From the NCBI GenBank assembly GCA_937922805.1, contig CALAJV010000016.1, forward strand, positions 1 through 64,000: a stretch of 64,000 bases of DNA, given 5' to 3'. The number at the start of each line of letters is the position of its first letter. The first letter of the stretch is position 1. This DNA is from an uncultured Acidimicrobiales bacterium (GTDB lineage Bacteria > Actinomycetota > Acidimicrobiia > Acidimicrobiales > SZUA-35). A program made the translations under genes and the position numbers. The notes below the pieces were generated by a model. It worked only from the letters and a program-made list of their open reading frames with translations. It was not told the origin of the DNA and made no database searches. Positions 53,587 through 62,381 of this stretch are shown here, piece after piece.

Positions 53587-54935
53587 TGAACCCAGAGGAA
53601 CTCCTGACCACGGCTCGAAGCGTTGTCCAACAGGCCAAACCGGGGGAACAGATTGAGGTGGCGTGCTCCCACGGGACCTCGACGACGGTTCGGGCCTACG
53701 AAGGCGACGTCGAATCCATGACAACGGCCGAAAATCACGCCATCGGGATCCGAGTTCTGGCTGATGGCCGAGAAGGCTTTGCCAGCGCGGGAACGTTGAC
53801 TCCCGACGTGATCGCCGACATGCTAGCCGAGGCCCGAGATAACACTCGTTTTTCTGAGGCTGACCCGCACGTTGGTATCGCCCAACCGGATGGCGTTGAA
53901 CCAGTCACGATAGATCTTTGGCGATCAGCAATAGGGGAGACGACTAGTCAAGCCAAAATTGATATTGCGCTCGAACTAGAAGAACGGGTTCGATCAGCCG
54001 ACGATCGCATTACCGGGGTACGCGTCGCCAGCTACGGTGATAGCGCTGGAGCGTTTGCGTTGGCCAGCACTTCTGGGATCGAAGCTTCAACCAAGGCCAC
54101 CTCGTGCTCTGTCTCAGTCCAAGCCTTGGCCCTAGATGGTGACCGGACTCAGACTGGCTACGCCTACGACGGGGCTCGCGAGCCGAGCGAACTCGACATA
54201 GACAAAGTGGTAAATAGAGCCGTCGGACGAACCGTTGATTTACTCGGAGCAGGAAAACCCAAAAGCGCAACGGTCGATCTAGTGCTCGATCCCCAGGTGG
54301 CGGCAACAGTACTGGGCCTGATTGCTGGGACGTTGACCGGCGACCGAGTATTGAAGGGCCGCTCACCGTTCGTTGACCGGGTCGGAGAGACAGTGGCAAC
54401 CCCGCTGCTCAGCTTCGTCGATGACGCAACCGACCCAAATTCTCTTGGCGCTGATTCTCACGACGGTGAAGGCCTTGCTTGTCGTCGAGTTTCGCTAGTT
54501 GAAGACGGTGTATTGCAGGGCTTCCTGCACGACTCGTATACCGGCCGTCGTTCGGGATCCGGATCAACCGGTTCAGCGTTACGCGGCACTCGTGGTCTTC
54601 CGTCGCCAGGGCTTCAGGCGTTAGCTGTTGCTCCTGGTTCTGGATCGCTCGATGATTTCGTTTCTGGTGTCGAGCTTGGCCTGCTGGTATTTAACTTGGC
54701 TGGACTCCACTCGGGAGTTAACGCAGTATCCGGTGACTTTTCGGTTGGGGTTGAAGGTCGAATGATACGAGACGGACGACTAGCAGAACCGGTCGGGGAA
54801 TGTACGATTGCCTCAACACTGCAGCGTATGCTTCTCGACATCTCAGCGGTTGGAGACGACCTTGTTCACCTGCCGAGCGGGGTTTCGACTCCATCAGTTG
54901 TGGTTGGTGGTGTCGCTTTGTCTGGAGCGGCATGA
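53586..54935 (+). CDS. TldE/PmbA-like subunit
   Basis: The 449-residue partner of TldD. The N-terminal EVACSHGTSTTVRAYEGDVES and the NAIGIRVLADGREGFASAGTL strands match. The C-terminal SGVNAVSGDFSVGVEGRMIR is typical, and no HEACGH metal motif is present, as expected for TldE. Its ATG overlaps the tldD stop by one base. It joins TldD in the peptidase complex. Confidence 0.93.
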   Translation: MNPEELLTTARSVVQQAKPGEQIEVACSHGTSTTVRAYEGDVESMTTAENHAIGIRVLADGREGFASAGTLTPDVIADMLAEARDNTRFSEADPHVGIAQPDGVEPVTIDLWRSAIGETTSQAKIDIALELEERVRSADDRITGVRVASYGDSAGAFALASTSGIEASTKATSCSVSVQALALDGDRTQTGYAYDGAREPSELDIDKVVNRAVGRTVDLLGAGKPKSATVDLVLDPQVAATVLGLIAGTLTGDRVLKGRSPFVDRVGETVATPLLSFVDDATDPNSLGADSHDGEGLACRRVSLVEDGVLQGFLHDSYTGRRSGSGSTGSALRGTRGLPSPGLQALAVAPGSGSLDDFVSGVELGLLVFNLAGLHSGVNAVSGDFSVGVEGRMIRDGRLAEPVGECTIASTLQRMLLDISAVGDDLVHLPSGVSTPSVVVGGVALSGAA

Positions 54936-55648
54936 GTCAAGCATCAGCCGAAGCAATTGATCGGCATCCCCACCTCGGTGATCCAATTCCAACTGGTTGG
55001 ATTCGAGTGGATTGCCACAGCCACACCATGTGGTCAGGAGATTGCACAACCACTCCTGATGAGCTTGTCGAAGCAGTCGAAAGCTCGGGGATTGATGTTC
55101 TTTGTATTACCGATCATTCGGTGATAGCCGGTGCGGTCGAGCTTCAAGACTCGTTGCCATGCCGAGTGGTAGTAGGAGAAGAAGTTCGGGTCGGCCAAGG
55201 CGAGTTGATTGGGTTATTCCTGACCGAACGTATCGCGGCTGGCCTGTCCCCAACTGAGGCAGCAAAACGGATTAGGGCTCAAGGTGGACTTGTGTATGTC
55301 CCTCACCCCTTTGATCCGATGCGGAACTGTTTGAGCCCGGTCGAGATCGACCAACTTAGCGCTGCTGGTTTACTCGACGGTATAGAAGGTCGAAACGCGA
55401 AAACAAGCTTGCTCTCACTGAATCAAAGAGGAGAGAAATTTGGTATCGCCAACGATTTATTCGTCGGGGCTGGGAGCGACGCCCACGTTCCGTCCGCAGT
55501 GGGTGCAGCCTACATAGCGATGCCTGATTTCGACTCCCCGCAGGAGTTCGCTGCTTCGGCTCGCCAGGGAGAACTGGTTTGGCACCACTACGATGCGGCC
55601 AGACCGTGGACACCACGAATTATTCCGTCGATGCCCGATCCGACCTGA
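54932..55648 (+). CDS. PHP-domain phosphoesterase
   Basis: The protein has 238 residues. VDCHSHTMWSGDCTTTPDELVE gives the first PHP metal motif, followed by LCITDHSVIAGA, VVVGEEVRV, VPHPFDPMR and GAGSDAHVPSAVG, which supply the metal-binding His and Asp residues. I chose the ATG at 54932, which overlaps the TldE stop as ATGA, over the out-of-context ATG at 54800. The PHP family includes phosphatases such as those for 3',5'-bisphosphates. Its coupling to tldDE is unusual. Confidence 0.88.
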   Translation: MSQASAEAIDRHPHLGDPIPTGWIRVDCHSHTMWSGDCTTTPDELVEAVESSGIDVLCITDHSVIAGAVELQDSLPCRVVVGEEVRVGQGELIGLFLTERIAAGLSPTEAAKRIRAQGGLVYVPHPFDPMRNCLSPVEIDQLSAAGLLDGIEGRNAKTSLLSLNQRGEKFGIANDLFVGAGSDAHVPSAVGAAYIAMPDFDSPQEFAASARQGELVWHHYDAARPWTPRIIPSMPDPT

Positions 55649-55718
55649 TTCGGATGCTCGAAAGCCCAGGACCGGAGCGTTCTGCGCCCCAGTCCCGATC
55701 AGTCGATCTGGCTGGCCT

Positions 55719-56969
55719 TTAATCTCGAGGTCTTCGTCCGGGTTGTCCGAGCAAAGTTGGAGCGCTGGATCCACACGTTGCCCCAGGTACGTTCTCGGGA
55801 GTGACAACTAGAACTCCCTCATAGCAATGGTCGGCTACTGCGGTGTCGGTCACAAACGATTCACCAATTCGAACTCCTTCTTTGGCGAGTAGCAGTTGGT
55901 GACACGGAAAGGCATTGCCGTTAGTTACCGCTGGGTCGAGAACCTCGAGTCCCCAAGTGTCGGATGCAACTAATGCGACCCGTTGATCAGCGAAGTATCG
56001 AGCCTCTTCCAAATAAATTCCAGGCTGCGCTTGTAAATATCGACCAGGGTCGGAACGGACAAGGTGTGTCCACCCGGTGTGGATAATCGGTACTTCGCCC
56101 GCGCCGGCAGCTCGAACCCGCTGCCGGCGCGCACAAGCCTGAAGATCGTTGAGGGTAATTCGATAATTGTCGTTCAAGACTGGCTGCCCGTTCTCTGCGG
56201 TGAAGAAGTCGTCGGTCTGGCCGGCTGCTACCTTCAAGCCGATGACGTCGTAGATAACACCCCTGGTGGCTACTGGCCCCATAGTTTCGTTACCCAACGC
56301 CGAGGTTCCGGTTGGCGTTGCTATCTCCGAGCCTCGGTGGCCTCCGTAGAACACGTCACCGACGCCGATGTGGTTGAGACCATCGATTTGGGTGGCGATC
56401 TGAAAGGTAAAGTTCTCAGAGAACCGTTCTTCGAACACGCTGACCTTGTTCTGGCCGATGGGGTCGACGCTATTGACTATTCCGCCCCCGTCTTCGAAGC
56501 CAGGCGGAGGCTCTACCCCGATCGAGTAAAGAAACATATCGTGGAGCCGGGCTGGCTCGCTGGGGAAAGCAGGGAATCCATTGAACATCTCCTCCCCAAG
56601 TTGGTAAGTTTTGACGGCTCGCCCTCGGTTCAAACCTTTTAGCGAGGCGCCGGTCTTTCGAGCGGTCAGCTCATTGAATGTGCCTCGCTGATCCCCTCGG
56701 CCGTAGCGAGGTTCATCCCAACCTCCGGCCAGTACGGCCTCAACGTCGAACATCTCATCAGAGTAGGTTCCCGAAGATGGCCCGAAACGGCCGTTCCGTT
56801 TCGTTGATTTGTGATCATCGGAATCATGATCCGACTCGGTAGCAGCGCCAGCGGGACTGGTCCCGACGGCGGCTGATGCGGCGACAGCGGCAGCGGCTCC
56901 GGCACCGATTTGGATTGCTCTTCGACGGCTTAACTGATCCTGGTGGTAGTGAAGAAACTCAGGTTTCAT
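55719..56969 (-). CDS. Tat-exported cyclase-family (kynurenine-formamidase-like) hydrolase
   Basis: The protein has 416 residues from the ATG at 56969 (GAGGAAC upstream). A twin-arginine leader SRRRAIQIGAGAAAAVAAS begins at about residue 15. The core matches the cyclase family (pfam04199) by FQIATQIDGLNHIG, with GVIYDVIGLK and the late HTGWTHLVRSD, but the common HxGTHxD metal motif appears as QIATQID. It has a final GLEVLDP segment. The substrate is unknown. Confidence 0.75.
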   Translation of the reverse strand: MKPEFLHYHQDQLSRRRAIQIGAGAAAAVAASAAVGTSPAGAATESDHDSDDHKSTKRNGRFGPSSGTYSDEMFDVEAVLAGGWDEPRYGRGDQRGTFNELTARKTGASLKGLNRGRAVKTYQLGEEMFNGFPAFPSEPARLHDMFLYSIGVEPPPGFEDGGGIVNSVDPIGQNKVSVFEERFSENFTFQIATQIDGLNHIGVGDVFYGGHRGSEIATPTGTSALGNETMGPVATRGVIYDVIGLKVAAGQTDDFFTAENGQPVLNDNYRITLNDLQACARRQRVRAAGAGEVPIIHTGWTHLVRSDPGRYLQAQPGIYLEEARYFADQRVALVASDTWGLEVLDPAVTNGNAFPCHQLLLAKEGVRIGESFVTDTAVADHCYEGVLVVTPENVPGATCGSSAPTLLGQPGRRPRD

Positions 56970-57084
56970 CGTTCCTCGATTTGCTCGGACCGCCACACCC
57001 CGATTAACCAGAATCTAATCACTGGATTCGACGAGCGCAAAAGCTAGGTCGATAGTTGAGATCACAATGGGATCTCTCGCTCGA

Positions 57085-57645
57085 TCAATCAACCGGTTCC
57101 CCGACGGCGAGAAGCGCTACCGAACCGAGCGCTTGGCTCTCAAGAATTTCGAGGGCTTCGAACTCAGTTACCAAAAGACTAGCCGTGGTATCAGAGCGAG
57201 CTACGACCAAAGCACCCGAAGCAATGGGAACCGCGGAAATCGTGCCTTCACCGTTTCCGATACGGACGACTTCAACGATTGCTCCCTCATGAGCGAGGCC
57301 AAGTCCACCAGGGCGGTCGATTTCCACGATGCGCTGACCGGCGTCGATAGCTGAGTCTTCGAGGTAGTTGAGCTCTTCGTCCGGAACCTGATTGGCACGC
57401 TTGTGCGTTTCGGATTGTAGACCTTGGGCTTGGATAGTCGGTGAATCGGCTGGCGTGACGACGCCTAGTCTGAGCGCGAATTGGATCGTCAAGGCTATCG
57501 CAAGTGCAATTGGCACTGCCATGCGCCAACGACGTCGAAAGCGGACGCTACGTGGCCGAAGCGAATAGGCTCGCTTCGATAGCGCCGGTCGATGCAAGCG
57601 TTCTTTTGGTCGATCGATCGGTCGGTGGCTGGTGGATGCAGGCAT
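57085..57645 (-). CDS. Membrane-anchored SAF/CpaB-like protein
   Basis: This 186-residue protein has a basic N-terminus, then one helix (MAVPIALAIALTIQFAL) at about 42-58. The C-terminal VPIASGALVVARSDTTASLLVTEFEALEILESQALG is compatible with the SAF/RcpC domain end found in CpaB Flp-pilus proteins. It may belong to the Tad system seen at 22-24 kb. The identification is weak. Confidence 0.5.
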   Translation of the reverse strand: MPASTSHRPIDRPKERLHRPALSKRAYSLRPRSVRFRRRWRMAVPIALAIALTIQFALRLGVVTPADSPTIQAQGLQSETHKRANQVPDEELNYLEDSAIDAGQRIVEIDRPGGLGLAHEGAIVEVVRIGNGEGTISAVPIASGALVVARSDTTASLLVTEFEALEILESQALGSVALLAVGEPVD

Positions 57646-57711
57646 TGATCTCTCGCAGGTAGAGCATTACGAGCGGCCAAGGCCAACGATGATTCGAGCG
57701 AGGAGAACTCG

Positions 57712-58143
57712 CTATGACGACGGAGCGGCCGTTTTAGTAGGACTTGAATCTGATGACGAGCTGGAAGACTTTGTCTTCGATTCGGACGAACCGCTAGATG
57801 AACTGGCACTGCTAGATGATTCGCTACTCGACGAACCGCTATCAGACGAAGTGCTGCTCGATGAATCGTTACTCGATGAGTTGCCGCTATCCGAATTCGA
57901 CGACGAATCAGAGGTTTTACTTGGCGGCGAGCTCGCAGAGTTCTTGCCTGAACGGGAATCGTTTCGGTAAAAACCTTCGCCCTTAAACGAGATACCAACT
58001 GCGCTGAACACTTTGCGTAGAACGTGGTCACCAGAGTCAGCCTGTTGACACCCTTCGAGGGTTGTCAACGCGTCATCGGAAAACGACTGTTCGACTTCGA
58101 ACCGCTCTTCACAGACTTTACATTTGTATTCGTAGACCGGCAC
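57712..58143 (-). CDS. FmdB-family zinc-ribbon protein with Ser-rich tail
   Basis: The 143-residue protein starts MPVYEYKCKVCEERFEVEQ, the FmdB zinc ribbon with the first CxxC. The second cysteine pair is reduced to GCQQAD. After KVFSAVGISFKGEGFYRND the C-terminal 80 residues are almost wholly Ser, Asp and Lys. FmdB-type genes are often next to galU in actinobacteria. The role is unknown, perhaps regulatory. Confidence 0.85.
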   Translation of the reverse strand: MPVYEYKCKVCEERFEVEQSFSDDALTTLEGCQQADSGDHVLRKVFSAVGISFKGEGFYRNDSRSGKNSASSPPSKTSDSSSNSDSGNSSSNDSSSSTSSDSGSSSSESSSSASSSSGSSESKTKSSSSSSDSSPTKTAAPSS

Positions 58144-58409
58144 GTACTACTCCAGGGGTTCTAGCTACTGCGTGTCGACCGATCCTAGGGTAGCGGTTGA
58201 CTACTTCTACGGTGCCTGTCGTTGCTGGCCGTAACGAAGGTTCCGCAATAATTTTGCCCGAACCAGTAAATAGGGCGCCTTTTTAGGCGACCATGTAACT
58301 AGTGTCCTAGTAGCACGCCACATTCACTGGCCGCCCGAATAGCGAAATTTGTTGTTTCGGCTCTATAACGAGGCTGCCCACTACCGAAATAGACCCCGAG
58401 GTGCCTGAT

Positions 58410-59312
58410 ATGTCGAAACCCTCTACTTCTCCCAAGCCCGTCCGAAAGGCCGTTATTCCGGCTGCTGGATTGGGCACAAGGTTTCTCCCGTTCACAAAGG
58501 CAGTACCGAAAGAGATGTTGCCAGTCGTCGATCAGCCAGTAATTCAGTATGTGGTTGAAGAAGCAGTGGCCGCTGGAATCGAAGATATTCTCATCGTAAC
58601 TTCTAAGCACAAGAAGGTAATCGAAGATCACTTCGACCGGCTCCACGAACTCGAAGATCAGCTCGGAGCAAAAGGAAAGTCGGCTGAGGCCACTCAGGTC
58701 CGCGAACTTGCTGAACTGGCTCAGCTTCACTACGTACGTCAGGGCGAGGCGCTCGGCCTCGGTCACGCGATCGGCGTCGCAAAAAACCACATTGGTGATG
58801 AGCCGTTCGTTGTTCTACTCGGCGACGACATCATGCACAAAGAGGCAGGAGTCTTGTCCGGAATGATCGAGGCCTACAACGAGCATCAATGTTCGGTAGT
58901 CGCCTTAATGGAAGTTCCAAAAGAAGATATCTCGTTGTACGGATGCGCTGCGGCCACCGAAGTCAGTGAACGGCTAGTAAAAGTCTCGGAACTAGTAGAG
59001 AAGCCGGCGGCGGAAGTAGCGCCGTCGAACTTGGCGATCATGGGTCGTTATCTGTTTACACCCGAGATCTTCACCCACATCGAATCAACCGAACCTGGCG
59101 TTGGGGGAGAGATTCAGATAACCGACGCTATGTCCAGTCTGCTAAACAGCCAAGACATGTTGGGTTTCACCTTCAAAGAAGGACGATTCGACACCGGCAA
59201 GAAGCTCGACTATCTCCGAGCCGTAGTCGAGCTTGCGCTCGAGCGGGATGATCTCGGCGAAGACTTCCGCGAAATCTTGGCTGAGATCACGACTCGGCAC
59301 GAGATTTGCTAG
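58410..59312 (+). CDS. galU: UTP-glucose-1-phosphate uridylyltransferase
   Basis: The 300-residue GalU has VIPAAGLGTRFLPFTKAVPKEMLP (nucleotide-binding), QYVVEEAVAAGIEDILIVT, FVVLLGDDIM, LVEKPAAE and GRFDTGKKLDYL. It makes UDP-glucose for polysaccharide and glycolipid synthesis. I chose the ATG at 58410, which has GAGGTG seven bases upstream; the GTG at 58401 is also in frame. Confidence 0.94.
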   Translation: MSKPSTSPKPVRKAVIPAAGLGTRFLPFTKAVPKEMLPVVDQPVIQYVVEEAVAAGIEDILIVTSKHKKVIEDHFDRLHELEDQLGAKGKSAEATQVRELAELAQLHYVRQGEALGLGHAIGVAKNHIGDEPFVVLLGDDIMHKEAGVLSGMIEAYNEHQCSVVALMEVPKEDISLYGCAAATEVSERLVKVSELVEKPAAEVAPSNLAIMGRYLFTPEIFTHIESTEPGVGGEIQITDAMSSLLNSQDMLGFTFKEGRFDTGKKLDYLRAVVELALERDDLGEDFREILAEITTRHEIC

Positions 59313-59380
59313 GGCGTCACGACTCGCTTCCAACCTAAGCAATTTTCTCGGCCCGACAACGCGGGTAAGGTCAACTACAT

Positions 59381-60586
59381 ATGATGGCCCTCGAAGAAGC
59401 AGTTGCTCGCGTCAATAGAGAATTGACCGTTCTACCCACCGCTGAAGTGCCTGTGCCTCAAGCGTTGGGCATGGTTTTGGCCGAAACGGTGGTGGCCGAC
59501 GAAGCCATCCCGCCTTTTGCCAATACGGCCATGGACGGTTTCGCCATCAGAGCGGCTGACTCGGTTGGCGCGTCAGAGCAATCGCCGGTGACTCTGCCAG
59601 TCGTGGCTACCATTCCGGCCGGGGCGGTCGCTCCCCGCGCTCTCGAATCGGGCGAAGCGATGAGGATCATGACCGGCGCCCCAATCCCTGATGGTGCCGA
59701 CGCAATTATCATGGTTGAGCTAACCAAACCGGCTGGGTTCGATGTGAACATACTGGCTGAGGTTGCGGAGAAGAACCACATTCGACCTGCCGGTGACGAC
59801 GTTAAGATCGGCGAGGAGATCTTCCATCCTGGCACGGTCCTTGGCGCTGGTCACCTTGGCGTTCTTGCCAGCCTTGGTCGTCAATCGATCCGGGCCTACC
59901 GGAGACCTCGAGTTGGTGTGATGTCGACTGGCGACGAGCTTGTCGAAGGGGCAGACGAACTGCGCCCAGGCCAAATTCGTGACTCCAATCGGATAACGCT
60001 TCTGTCTTTGGTGAAAGAAGCTGGTTTGGAGCCGGTCGATCTGGGCTTAATCCGCGATAACGAACAACAGATCCGAGCCGCCCTCGAACGGGGAGTCGAG
60101 AGCTGTGACGCCGTCATCACCTCGGGAGGGGTGAGCATGGGAGACTTCGACTACGTGAAGGCTGTTCTGACCCAGCTCGGCGATTTCTCTTGGATGCAGA
60201 TCGCGATCAAGCCAGCCAAGCCGTTGGTATTTGGGGTGCTCAATGCCACGCCAATATTTGGTCTTCCCGGTAATCCGGTGTCATCAATGGTGAGCTTCGA
60301 GCTCTTCGCCCGCCCCGGATTACGACGAATGATGGGCTTGCTCGATGCCGAGCGGGCCCAAGTAGACGCAATCGTTGATGAACCACTTCCTAGAAACAAA
60401 GACGGCAAAACACATTTCCTGAGAGTTATGGCTCGAGTCAACGACACCGGCACATGGATTGTCCGCTCCGCCGGTGGACAGGGCTCTCACCAACTCACCG
60501 GAATGGCGTCGGCTAATGCGTTGGCCATCTTGCCGGACGGCCCGGGCCTCGAACAGGGCGACACAGTTCGAGTGATGTTGCTCTGA
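59381..60586 (+). CDS. moeA: MoeA / gephyrin-like molybdopterin molybdotransferase
   Basis: The 401-residue protein has the MoeA domains. The N-terminal ANTAMDGFAIRA contains the conserved MDG. The central domain has PRVGVMSTGDELVE and ITSGGVSMGDFDYVK. IFGLPGNPVSSMVSFELFARP and domain IV follow. It inserts molybdate into molybdopterin-AMP. In corynebacteria the homologue Glp also works in division with the membrane receptor GLPR, a counterpart of which is four genes downstream here. The start is one of two tandem ATGs at 59381 and 59384. Confidence 0.93.
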   Translation: MMALEEAVARVNRELTVLPTAEVPVPQALGMVLAETVVADEAIPPFANTAMDGFAIRAADSVGASEQSPVTLPVVATIPAGAVAPRALESGEAMRIMTGAPIPDGADAIIMVELTKPAGFDVNILAEVAEKNHIRPAGDDVKIGEEIFHPGTVLGAGHLGVLASLGRQSIRAYRRPRVGVMSTGDELVEGADELRPGQIRDSNRITLLSLVKEAGLEPVDLGLIRDNEQQIRAALERGVESCDAVITSGGVSMGDFDYVKAVLTQLGDFSWMQIAIKPAKPLVFGVLNATPIFGLPGNPVSSMVSFELFARPGLRRMMGLLDAERAQVDAIVDEPLPRNKDGKTHFLRVMARVNDTGTWIVRSAGGQGSHQLTGMASANALAILPDGPGLEQGDTVRVMLL

Positions 60587-60712
60587 CCCGGAGACTTTCG
60601 TGAACGTTGGAATCAGGCATTGACGATTCGCTGTCGTCGGTAGAAAGTTGGCTTCGCTGCTAGTTTCGGGCGCGATTGCTTTCCAGAGAGCCAGTGGCTG
60701 TAGGCTAGATGG

Positions 60713-61696
60713 ATGTCGAGGGAGCTAATTGACAAGTTCGGGCGAGTCCACACCGATCTTCGGATCTCGGTTACCGACCGATGCAATTTTCGCTGCCAGT
60801 ACTGCATGCCTGAGGAAGGGCTCGATTGGCTCAACCGTTCCGATTTATTGTCCTTCGAGGAAATCGAGCGTTTGTCAAGGGTGCTGATTGAAAGAGCTGG
60901 CGTCACCTCGATCCGACTAACTGGTGGCGAGCCGACGGTGCGGGCTCGATTGTCCGAGCTAGTGAAGCGTTTGGCCGCATTCGACGTTGATTTGTCGATG
61001 ACCACCAATGGTGCCACCCTCGACCTGCTAGCGACCGAACTGAAATCGGCTGGTCTAAACCGAATCAATATCAGTCTTGACACGTTGCAGCGAGAGCGGT
61101 TTATCGAACTAACTCGGCGCGATGAATTAGCAAGTGTTCTTTCCGGGATCGACGCTGCTGTCGACGCTGGCTTTAGCCCGGTCAAGGTCAACGCGGTTCT
61201 GATGCGAGGAATCAACGACGATGAAATCGTCGACTTCTTGAAGCTCGGACGAGAAAAGGGTGTGACCATTCGATTCATCGAGTTCATGCCCCTTGACGCC
61301 CAAGGCGAATGGTCGAATAACCGGGTTGTTACTTACAACGAAATTCTCGAACGAGCATCCGAGCACTTCGAGTTTGAGCCGGTAAAACGAGGATCAAGCC
61401 CCGCTGAACGGTTTGCTTACACCGATGGACAGGGTGAGTTCGGCGTAATCGCAAGCGTAACGGAACCTTTCTGCGACAGTTGCGACCGCATTCGATTAAC
61501 TGCCGATGGCCAAGTTCGGAACTGCCTGTTCGGGTTGGATCACGTTGATGTGAGAGCATTACTTCGCGGGGGAGCGACGGATGACGAACTGGTCACCGCC
61601 GTCGCCGGTGAAGTCGATCGCAAATGGGCCGGTCACGCTATCGGGCAAGTTCACTTCCTTCGGCCTTCAAAGTCGATGAGTCAGCTCGGCGGCTAG
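60713..61696 (+). CDS. moaA: GTP 3',8-cyclase
   Basis: The 327-residue radical SAM enzyme performs the first step of Moco synthesis. The SAM cluster cysteines are Cys24, Cys28 and Cys31 in TDRCNFRCQYCMPEEG. The second cluster has CDSCDRIRLTADGQVRNC. The C-terminal Gly-Gly (SQLGG) that completes the active site is intact. TGGEPTVR is also present. It works with MoaC to make cyclic pyranopterin. Confidence 0.95.
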   Translation: MSRELIDKFGRVHTDLRISVTDRCNFRCQYCMPEEGLDWLNRSDLLSFEEIERLSRVLIERAGVTSIRLTGGEPTVRARLSELVKRLAAFDVDLSMTTNGATLDLLATELKSAGLNRINISLDTLQRERFIELTRRDELASVLSGIDAAVDAGFSPVKVNAVLMRGINDDEIVDFLKLGREKGVTIRFIEFMPLDAQGEWSNNRVVTYNEILERASEHFEFEPVKRGSSPAERFAYTDGQGEFGVIASVTEPFCDSCDRIRLTADGQVRNCLFGLDHVDVRALLRGGATDDELVTAVAGEVDRKWAGHAIGQVHFLRPSKSMSQLGG

Positions 61697-61865
61697 CGAG
61701 GCTCATCTCGCGACGGAGTATTTGCCTAACAAGCGTGACCCGGTTTGACGGCCGCGCTGGCAATTGTTGGGCGACTAATTTCAGCGCTGCGTTGAGATTC
61801 AAAACCTGTCACCAAATACTGGCGCTATTCGCCCTTCGAGGAGCAAAAAGCACTACGTTTAGAGT

Positions 61866-62381
61866 GTGGCAGAGCGCGAGTTAACTCATTTGGATCCCCT
61901 GGGGCGGGCACGTATGGTTGACGTCACCCCAAAGGAAGCAACCTTTCGGCGAGCAGTGGCCCGAGGCCGTGTTTACATGGAGCCCTACACCACCGCATTG
62001 GTGGCCCGGGGAGCGGTAACGAAGGGCGACGTTTTGGCGGTCGCTCGAGTGGCGGCGATTCAAGCTGCTAAGCGAACAGCAGATCTATTGCCGCTGTGTC
62101 ACTCCGTGATGATCGGCGCAATCATCGTCAACTTTGACATCAAGGACGACTTCATCGAAGTCGAGGCCTCAGTCGACAGTGTCGACCGAACCGGGGTTGA
62201 GATGGAGGCGCTGACTGCATGCTCAATTGCCACCCTGACGATTTACGACATGTGTAAGTCAGCTGATAAATCGATGGTTATCGGCGAAATCGCACTATGG
62301 GAGAAGACGGGCGGAAAGTCTGGCCCGTATCGACGAACTGCAGATGCCACTCAGAGCGGTGATCGGAGCTCATCGATGTGA
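61866..62381 (+). CDS. moaC: Cyclic pyranopterin monophosphate synthase
   Basis: The 171-residue MoaC has ARMVDVTPKEATFR, KRTADLLPLCHSVMI with the conserved His, and DRTGVEMEALTACSIATLTIYDMCKS with the active-site region. It converts the MoaA product to cyclic pyranopterin. It starts with GTG and overlaps the next gene as GTGA. It lies after a gap of 169 bp from moaA. Confidence 0.95.
   Translation: MAERELTHLDPLGRARMVDVTPKEATFRRAVARGRVYMEPYTTALVARGAVTKGDVLAVARVAAIQAAKRTADLLPLCHSVMIGAIIVNFDIKDDFIEVEASVDSVDRTGVEMEALTACSIATLTIYDMCKSADKSMVIGEIALWEKTGGKSGPYRRTADATQSGDRSSSM

Noticed and set aside
57067-57354. 95-residue plus-strand frame
   Set aside because: It is antisense to the better supported membrane-anchored SAF-like protein.
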